Part shown: positions 57,540 to 64,000 of the stretch, piece by piece
Position numbering within the stretch: the first letter of the stretch is position 1
How the letters are laid out: every line of letters starts with the position of its first letter
Assembly: GCF_029227915.1 (NCBI RefSeq)
Contig: NC_079885.1
Location: 8,124,001-8,188,000 of the forward strand
Reading direction: 5' to 3'
Source: Hydractinia symbiolongicarpus
Lineage: Eukaryota > Cnidaria > Hydrozoa > Anthoathecata > Hydractiniidae
DNA: 64,000 bases
The notes under the pieces: generated by a model
Seen by the model: the letters and a program-made list of their open reading frames with translations, nothing else
Databases searched by the model: none
Told to the model about the DNA's origin: nothing
Position numbers and translations under genes: made by a program

Positions 57540-58690
57540 GATATGACAGATCGTCTGGAAATTAAAGTACAAGAATGGTGACAAAGATTGTAATCAGAGA
57601 AAACATTGACATGGCCCAGAAGTGACATTGAAAGTTAGGCTAGAACAGAGGAAAAGTTAGTTAAAGTTAAGCTTGGAACAATTACTAAGAGATGTTGCTT
57701 AACACTAAGTTTGATTGGGATTAAGATTCGTCTGACATTGATAAAGATAGGCAATGCTGCAGAAGTGTCAGGTGTTGTTGCAGAGATGGCAAAAACGTCT
57801 GGATATACTGTCTTGTTAATTGGAATATAAATGATTGTAATAGTCAATCGTTTTAAGGGCAGGGTGATGCCTTAGAAAGTGACCAATATAGAGGGTTAAA
57901 GTTGGTTGATCAAGATATGAAAGTTATTAAAAGAGTGATTGATAAGTTAATTGGAGCAAGAATTGATAGGACAGGAGAAGAAAATAGGATACAATTTGTT
58001 TTTGTTGTAGGGTGTGGCACTGCAGATGCAAATTTTTACTTAGACAACTTCAGGAAAAGTATTTAGAAAAAGAAAGAATTTTTATTTTGCCTTTGTAGAA
58101 TTGAAGAAAACTTTTAAACACGAAGGTATTTGGTGGGCTAACTCCATTTTTGTCAGAATTTATTAGAGCAACAGTGATATTGCAGAAAGGTCACAATTAC
58201 TGGTAGACAGTTTGACTGCCACTTCTTATACTTGTTGATAATTATTTTAACAAATTATCTCTTTAAGTTGTGTTATTTACTTCATTTTAAATTGCGTTTG
58301 TGTAGCTACCACTTGAAATAAATTTTCAGGTCATTTTAAAATAACATTGTTAATTCACCAACACTGTCTAAAGAAAGCTTTGTCATTGCACTTGCACTAT
58401 GTTACTAATAATCTCTCTTTTAGAAATTGATATTCATTTTGTACATAAGCGTTGCATAGGTGACATAGACAACAAGATTAATGATGTACAATATTGGCCT
58501 GTATGAAATAGTCAAGACTTTTGTTACTTATGTGATTTTTTGTTAACTAGCGAGTATTGTCAATTGGAATAAAAGGTAGGCTGTATGCCACATGTTTAAG
58601 TATTATACAGGTGGTTAATTGGAATAAAAGGTAGGCTGTATGCCACATGTTTAAGTATTATACAGGTGGCATACAGCCTACAGTGCACAA
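57540..58690 (+). pseudogene. Second LINE fragment: reverse transcriptase core and cysteine-tail piece
   Basis: Broken frames read IGNAAEVSGVVAEMAKTSGY (about 57,747-57,806), RGLKLVDQDMKVIKRVIDKL (about 57,893-57,952) and GARIDRTGEENRIQFVFVVG. These are the reverse transcriptase fingers region of the same kind of LINE as at 41.6-42.8 kb. A later piece (about 58,429-58,470) reads DIHFVHKRCIGDI, matching DIQFVCKRCKGEI at about 42,118 of the other copy. The element is heavily mutated, with many stops, and ends in a 55-bp duplication and hairpin. Confidence 0.65.
58562..58681 (+). repeat. 55-bp tandem duplication ending in a 16-bp perfect hairpin
   Basis: AATTGGAATAAAAGGTAGGC and the rest of the unit are repeated at 58,562 and 58,617 with a 55-bp period. 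In the second copy GTAGGCTGTATGCCAC (58,631-58,646) pairs perfectly with GTGGCATACAGCCTAC (58,666-58,681) across a 19-nt loop. The unit overlaps the LINE tail coding GRLYATC. Confidence 0.9.
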
Positions 58691-60285
58691 TTGACATGGC
58701 ACATCATTGACAGATCTGCTTTTTTCAAATCATTAAAGCTTTTTTGAAAATCTTTAAACAGATCGTCTGAATCAGCAATGGCAGTCTGCAAACACAGCAA
58801 GGGTGATTCTGACTCTCCTAAAACAGTTGATGACGGTTTCTTTGATTACGACCTTCAAAAATCAGCCAGTATTTTCATTGCTAGCAAAATTGAAATCTTT
58901 GGACAGGGCTCTTTTTTCTCGACGGCTCTGCACATTAAAGGTACAACCAACCATTCCTCAGAAAGGCTAAACCCTATCCTGTTAGTTAAAAAATAGATGC
59001 TTTATTATTTGGAGGCGAAAATACAAGTTGAACGTTGGTCAACGTTGGACAATCGTGAAGATAAGAGCAATTGATCAACTGCATAAAACATTTGCGTGAG
59101 TTTGCAGACCCACTCTCCAAATATTTCAAATGATTTGACACTTTTAGATTAATTTTGCGATTTTGAGTTTGCTTCTGTTTAACTGCCCTGCTGCCAAGTT
59201 TTTTTAAAAACTCTTTTAGAAGAAGCTGCATGGCTATGATACTTACCAAGCTTCTTTACTTATCTATTAGGCAACCGCATAGCAAATTTGTAGGTCCAAT
59301 ACCTCTTATGGTTTTAAATATTGGCCTACCTCTTAAAAAGTTGTACATAGGGCATAAAATAATGCCAAATGAAGTTGTTGTGTTTGTGACCCTATGGGTG
59401 GAACAGATGAAATAAGTCATTATTGTTAATTAACAATGATATGCTCATTTTATCCACCTGCTGAGGCGTAACCTTAATTTTGCCACATAATATACAGAAT
59501 CTTGTGATTTAAGATATTTGAGATTTAGCTATAAAATATTAGGAGAAATATTAAAAGACATTTTATTAAAATCTGAGGAAGAAATGAAAAGTTACTAATA
59601 ATATGGCCTAATCTGTGTTGAAAACGTAATAATAAAATATACAAACTTTAGAAAAAACAACTGTCCCATGAATAAATATTTTTAAGAAATGTTCAATCAA
59701 AAAGACATACCTATGCTAGCAGCCTTTTGGTCTGTCTTTTGCTTCTTTTTCCCCTTACGTTTCTCCTTGTCACCAATTCCTTTCCTCAATATTTCTCTCG
59801 AAGACATCACTCTATTGAATTATCTGAAACAAAAAATCTTTTATTGCTTAATTATCTTTTTATATTCTCCCCTTGCATTCCCATTTTCAGAAAAGGAGAA
59901 AAGTTGGAAAAAGTATGCAGGTATGTTTCACATATTTATTTTCTATTTTTCGTTACGTTTTTTTATAACCATTTATATCACCCTGGACAACTATTACACT
60001 TCCCCCATTATTGGAAAAAGCTTTGCTCCAAAACTATACTGACTACTACAGAAGAAATAAATCTGCCTGAAAACCAAAGAAGGGTGCACCGCCTTAAAGA
60101 AAATTTGAAGGAACAATATCACTGAAACAAACATGCAACTTTTCAAAATCGCGTGAATGCCAATTTGTTAACAAAGCATGTAGGTAAACAACATATCAAC
60201 ATATCTTGTTGGTGATTTTTTGCCAACATGAACAAATTGAACTAGAAAGGCTGGCATGCTGTCTGTTATTCATACATTTGCCAAA
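58690..60285. other. Gene-poor interval with unassigned short open frames
   Basis: Open frames at 58,778-58,996, 59,230-59,415 and 59,689-60,125 have no recognised domain. The last is hydrophobic because of T-rich sequence. Some may be scraps of the possible piggyBac-like element that follows. No gene is supported. Confidence 0.4.
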
Positions 60286-60289
60286 TAAG

Positions 60290-60376
60290 ATGGATCGGAA
60301 CACCAGAGAAACCATACAAAAACCAAATGTCATCCTGGACTACAACAAAATGTTGGACGTTGTACCTTATAGATAA
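60290..60376 (+). pseudogene. Possible piggyBac-like transposase scrap
   Basis: A short frame from an ATG at 60,290 reads RETIQKPNVILDYNKMLDVV and ends at a TAA at 60,374-60,376. It resembles the K-P-x-V-I-x-D-Y-N segment of piggyBac transposases just before their G-V-D motif. That motif is not preserved here. Less AT-rich sequence follows to 60,950 with long open frames in two phases but no recognised domain. The assignment is weak. Confidence 0.35.
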
Positions 60377-60975
60377 AGTTATTTTGGGGAAAAAGTGTGT
60401 TTTCCAGCATAGGTTTACCTGTCTGCATCACAAGCAGGCATCCTCCATCTGGCAGCACAGAAAAAATCTAAGCGGCAAAGACCGCATTGCCCTGGTTGTC
60501 GAGAGCCAGTTGACAATCATGGCTTTAACCCTCCAAGTACACTTTGCCAAGGTCGAGAAGTGTTGTCCTCTCGAGTGGACTCAGATCGACATGTCCAGCA
60601 GCAATACCTTTCCTCTGCTCGGTCTACAACGCCTCAGCGCCAATCCACCCACCAGAAGTCTTCAACCGAGACACAGGACCAGTCAGCAGCTCATCCACTC
60701 ACTGACCTTCGTAATGAACTGGCTCGCCCTGAAGACGAACATGCCACTCTTCAGCGTAGCATCAAATCTGACGAAGCCACACTTCGCTCACATCCAAACA
60801 CTGTGTTTGGTCCGACCACGAACAGAGACACTTGTTACTCCATCAGCTACAGCTTATCATTCCTGTGATGACCCGAACCTTCAAACAAGGCAGCCATTTA
60901 TAATCGATCATCTGCTGCGCCCATCGACTATGTTTTCCGAAAATTTAGGCCATCCTTCGTACCTTTTTTCCTGTA
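60377..60975 (+). other. Compositionally distinct segment with overlapping open frames, unidentified
   Basis: The stretch has higher GC content than its surroundings and long open frames in two phases (one from 60,327 to 61,010, another from 60,560 to 60,868). The second frame is hydrophilic, rich in Ser, Thr, Gln and Arg. Neither shows a recognised domain. It probably belongs to a mobile element, since it ends at an inverted repeat (60,976-61,031). Confidence 0.35.
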
Positions 60976-61031
60976 TACACTGTCATTTTTCAATGATAAT
61001 TGGAAAATGATCATTGAAAAATGATAGTGTA
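60976..61031. repeat. 22-bp inverted repeat (hairpin)
   Basis: TACACTGTCATTTTTCAATGAT (60,976-60,997) pairs with 61,010-61,031 with one mismatch across a 12-nt loop. It lies at the edge between GC-richer and AT-rich sequence and may be an element terminus. Confidence 0.85.
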
Positions 61032-62165
61032 TTTCAGCCTTTAACTTTCTATTGCTTGCCATGTTAATATTACGAGCTCTCTCTGAAACACAATTCTGGA
61101 GATCATTTTTCTTTTGTGTTGAATGTAATTCTAATCTATTTATATCTTTGCAATCACATTGGGCACATTGAAATGATTTGCTATTGGTAATAAAGCAATA
61201 TAGCAGGTATCATTTTTAGCTTTAATTGACACGTATTTCACAACCTAGTGCCCAGGACTTAATTATTAATTCCTGTTAAAAATTTTGAAAAATGTTAAAA
61301 TTAAAGTATAGATAATAATTTTCTTTTTTATCTTCGCTACCTTCGAGCAACAGGTGGCCACTAAAATATGAAAAATAAATATAAAATACAATTAATTAGA
61401 CACATGCAACTATCTCCTCCTTATTGCCGCCATTCATTTTATCATGCACACTGTGATTGCTGAGATATAAATAGATAACAAAATTCTATAAACATTAGAA
61501 AAGAATGTTCCACATATCGCTGTTACAGACAATCCATGATAATTATTATGTTGTTTATTTTTATGCCAAAAAAACTTAAATATACATAAAAAACAGAGAT
61601 TTTACTTTAGGTTTATAACCTGATAAAATGGTTTTTTATTTGTTTGTTTGTTCAATAGCAGGAAGAGTTATTATTGGCTGAAACTAATGTTTACAAATTA
61701 AAAGAAAACAACATTGTCCGATTTGGTACTGCCGGCATTAGCAGAAGATCGACTTGTCAAATTAATTTAAATTCATTATTATTTTGCCAATCGGAGACAA
61801 GGAAGTTAAGAATAAGGGAATCGCTAGTTCAGACACTTGGTTTTCGTGTTTGGGGTTCACGAGTTTAAACGTCCCCCACTTGTCTCCAGCATGAAAAAAC
61901 AGAACACACGCACATGAGTATAAAATGATTAGGGTAAGTAAAAATACGCTGAATTTTTTTCTTAACATGATACGGGTTATGCAAAGGTGCGGGTTGGTAA
62001 AACACATTGATTGAAATTTTATGCGAGTTATTAGAAGGTGCGGGCTATTTGATAGCATCTAGTTCATAAGTCCCTAAAAAAGCTGAACTGCGGGTTATAC
62101 GATGTCAGGTTATATGCCAGAAAATCTGGTAAGCCTGGTTTTACCGGGCCTTTGCTTCCTGCATT
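61032..62165. other. Gene-free AT-rich interval
   Basis: No coding sequence was recognised. A short frame at 61,674-61,868 has no domain. Confidence 0.45.
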
Positions 62166-62171
62166 AGGTAC

Positions 62172-62325
62172 ACACACCCAGACTGGAATCGAGATTTGTC
62201 GAAACTTTAACCGCCTTAAGGGTTTTCAAAAACCGGATTGCAAATTCTCACACTCCTGCAACCGCAAGGTTGGTAATCAGGTTTGTGGCAAGCAACACCA
62301 AGGTTGTCAACACACACCTAATTGA
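62172..62325 (+). pseudogene. DIRS-like gag end with cysteine/histidine cluster
   Basis: One frame reads TQTGIEICRNFNRLKGF, then CKFSHSCNRK and VCGKQHQGCQH, ending at a TGA at 62,323. The spacing of Cys and His resembles the zinc-finger cluster at the end of the gag of DIRS-order retrotransposons. It sits immediately upstream of a matching reverse transcriptase in the same frame, as expected for that order. Confidence 0.6.
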
Positions 62326-62331
62326 CTAGAT

Positions 62332-63210
62332 TTGCCTATGTTTTCCTCACCTCTCAATTTGAAATTATGGACCACTGAACTAGATGATGATCCAGACAGG
62401 GAATTCCTTCTTGATGGAATTACTCATGGGTTCCAGCTTTTGCCTGCAGACATTTCTCTCACGCCTGCCGAAATGCATAATTATTCCTCAGCTACTAATC
62501 CTCTCTCTGCTGATAAGGTGGAGGCTACTATCATTGAGGAAATTAGTGCTGGCAATTATGTCTTGACAGACTCCAGGCCTACTATTTTTAGTGCCTTGGG
62601 GGCTGTTCCTAAGCCTAATAGTGAGGACCTGCACCTCATTCATGACTGCTCAATGCTTCCTGGTAAAGGTGTTAACACCTACATTACCATTGAAAAGCAA
62701 CGATTTCAAACCATAGATCACGCTGTCAAGCTGATAAGTAATGGTTGTTTTCTGGCAAAAATTGACTTAAAATGTACATACCGGTCAGTACCAGTGCACC
62801 CTTCTAACTATGCTGCCCTAGGTTTGAAGTGGAAATTCAAGGGTGCCTCAACTTTTTGTTACCTTGTGGATACACGCCTACCTTTTGGTGGTAGGAGTGC
62901 TTCTGGTATTTTTCACCGCATAACTCAAGCTGTTCGGCGGATAATGGCTAAGAAAGGCTTCAACCTCATAGTTGTGTACCTTGATGATTTTCTCATCATT
63001 GGGAGTAACAGGAGTGAATGCAAAGCCGCATTCAATGCTTTGTCCGCTTTACTTGTGTCTTTGGGCTTCCAACTTAGTCCATCTAAAGTTGTTACACCAT
63101 GTCAGGAGCTTGTGTTCCTTGGCGTCCTTCTTAATTCTGTGGATTGCACGGTTTCCTTACCAGCTAATAAATTGTCTGCGTTAAGGCGTGAGTATACAAA
63201 AAAGGTGTGA
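62332..63210 (+). pseudogene. DIRS-like reverse transcriptase, 3'-truncated
   Basis: An open frame of 292 codons contains the order seen in DIRS-type polymerases: FLLDGITHGFQLLP, SALGAVPKPNSEDLHLIHDC, FLAKIDLKCTYRSVPVHP (first catalytic Asp, about 62,756), LPFGGRSASGIF (about 62,878-62,915) and the catalytic VVYLDDFLIIGS (about 62,969-63,004). VFLGVLLNS follows. The frame ends at 63,210 where the sequence turns AT-rich. The rest of the reverse transcriptase, RNase H, methyltransferase-like region and tyrosine recombinase are absent, so it is a truncated copy. There is no in-frame damage within the retained part, which suggests a fairly young insertion. Confidence 0.75.
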
Positions 63211-63212
63211 TA

Positions 63213-64000
63213 TTTAAAAATGCTTTTAATTCACCAAAACTTTATTTTGATATATTAATGTATATATTTTTAGACCTATATAATGCTATAAAAATTATTA
63301 AGAAAAAATAAAATTTGAAGGTTTAATAGACATGAAGAAAAAATGACCCCTCTCCTACAAATGCGATCTCTTTTACAAAACTACTAATTTCTCAAGTTTG
63401 CTGTTTGCTTTTTTGTAATCAAGACATTGATCTAAAAACGCTTTTTTAATTTTTTTTTAATGTTTTTTAATTTTGGAGTTATTTAGTTTTAAAATTTTTT
63501 CCACAATTTTTAACCTCTAATTGTCAGAAAACTCATCATAACTCGCGTTCTATTCATTCTCAAGAAATAAAAAAAAAGCCTTTTTAGATCAAACATTCCT
63601 CTCCACGCTAAGCGTGCTCTCCACCCCACATATTTTTATAGTTTTGTAAAAGAGATTTAAAACGTAAGTGATACTCTCTTAAAAATTTAACACTGTGAAA
63701 AAGTGCTTTAAAGTTTCTCACAGAAATCTGATACTTCTGCATAATAATTGATCACTATGGTAACGACCATTTTGTTAACAGGTTTTTTTACATCTTCTGT
63801 TTCTGCTGCACGTGTTTGCTCACATTCGCAATTATACACAGTTGAGTATGGGTAAAACAAAAACAAACTCTAGAAACGAAAAAAATTTTCGACTAGTGCT
63901 AGCTTGGTGATCGTCGGACATTTTTATTCGCTGTTAACTTATAAACAGGTTTTGCCATGTTTTTCACAGTAAATTATATTCAACTTCAGAAGACAAAAAA
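63213..64000. other. AT-rich right end, nothing recognised
   Basis: No coding sequence, repeat or RNA gene was recognised between the end of the DIRS-like frame and the window end. Confidence 0.45.

Noticed and set aside
59689-60125. Hydrophobic plus-strand frames suggesting a membrane protein
   Set aside because: The hydrophobicity comes from T-rich sequence in two overlapping phases; no start context, domain or partner exon was seen.

Overview
This is AT-rich eukaryotic nuclear DNA. It has split genes with GT-AG introns and many animal-type transposable elements: Penelope-like, BEL/Pao, APE-type LINE, DIRS-like, pogo-like and foldback elements. The mix suggests a metazoan, most likely a cnidarian and perhaps a hydrozoan. 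That is inferred from the look of the proteins and repeats, since no database search was possible. Nothing prokaryotic, plastid or mitochondrial was seen.

Layout. (1) 1-8,700 is gene-poor and repeat-rich. It holds a broken Penelope-like element with a hammerhead-like hairpin (570-1,750), a foldback DNA element with a Harbinger-like transposase scrap (4,209-4,944), an isolated exon-like segment (5,768-5,850), a TTA microsatellite (6,221-6,339) and a decayed retroelement on the minus strand (6,496-7,669). (2) 8,804-36,708, minus strand, is one giant gene that dominates the window. Its first visible exon is about 24.5 kb long and is followed by two short exons. The product is at least about 8,785 residues: six midasin/dynein-type AAA+ modules, a very long helical region, Ig-like beta-rich repeats, a second helical region and three von Willebrand A (MIDAS) domains at the C-terminus. 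The 5' end lies upstream of a splice acceptor at 36,709 and was not found. Two lesions interrupt the large exon: a -1 frameshift at a TTTT run (21,583-21,586) and an in-frame TGA inside a perfect palindrome (18,189-18,191). (3) 36.7-43.3 kb holds TGACGTCA-bearing repeats and fragments of an APE-type LINE. (4) 43.3-54.7 kb is a BEL/Pao retrotransposon carrying two nested insertions. One is a 1.1-kb element with a 53-bp minisatellite. The other is a 6.2-kb DNA transposon with ~500-bp terminal inverted repeats and a TAA target duplication; it encodes a large protein with a PIN/FEN-like segment and a cysteine-rich tail. (5) 54.7-64 kb is a further repeat copy, a pogo-like transposase pseudogene, a second LINE fragment, a possible piggyBac scrap, several hairpins and a DIRS-like reverse transcriptase.

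The AAA+ motor and the VWA domains sit in one polypeptide, as in midasin, where a ring motor pulls on a MIDAS-bound client. Here the chain is nearly twice midasin length and has three VWA domains instead of one. Apart from two isolated exon-like segments (5,768-5,850 and 36,987-37,113), everything else I recognise is mobile-element derived, mostly decayed.
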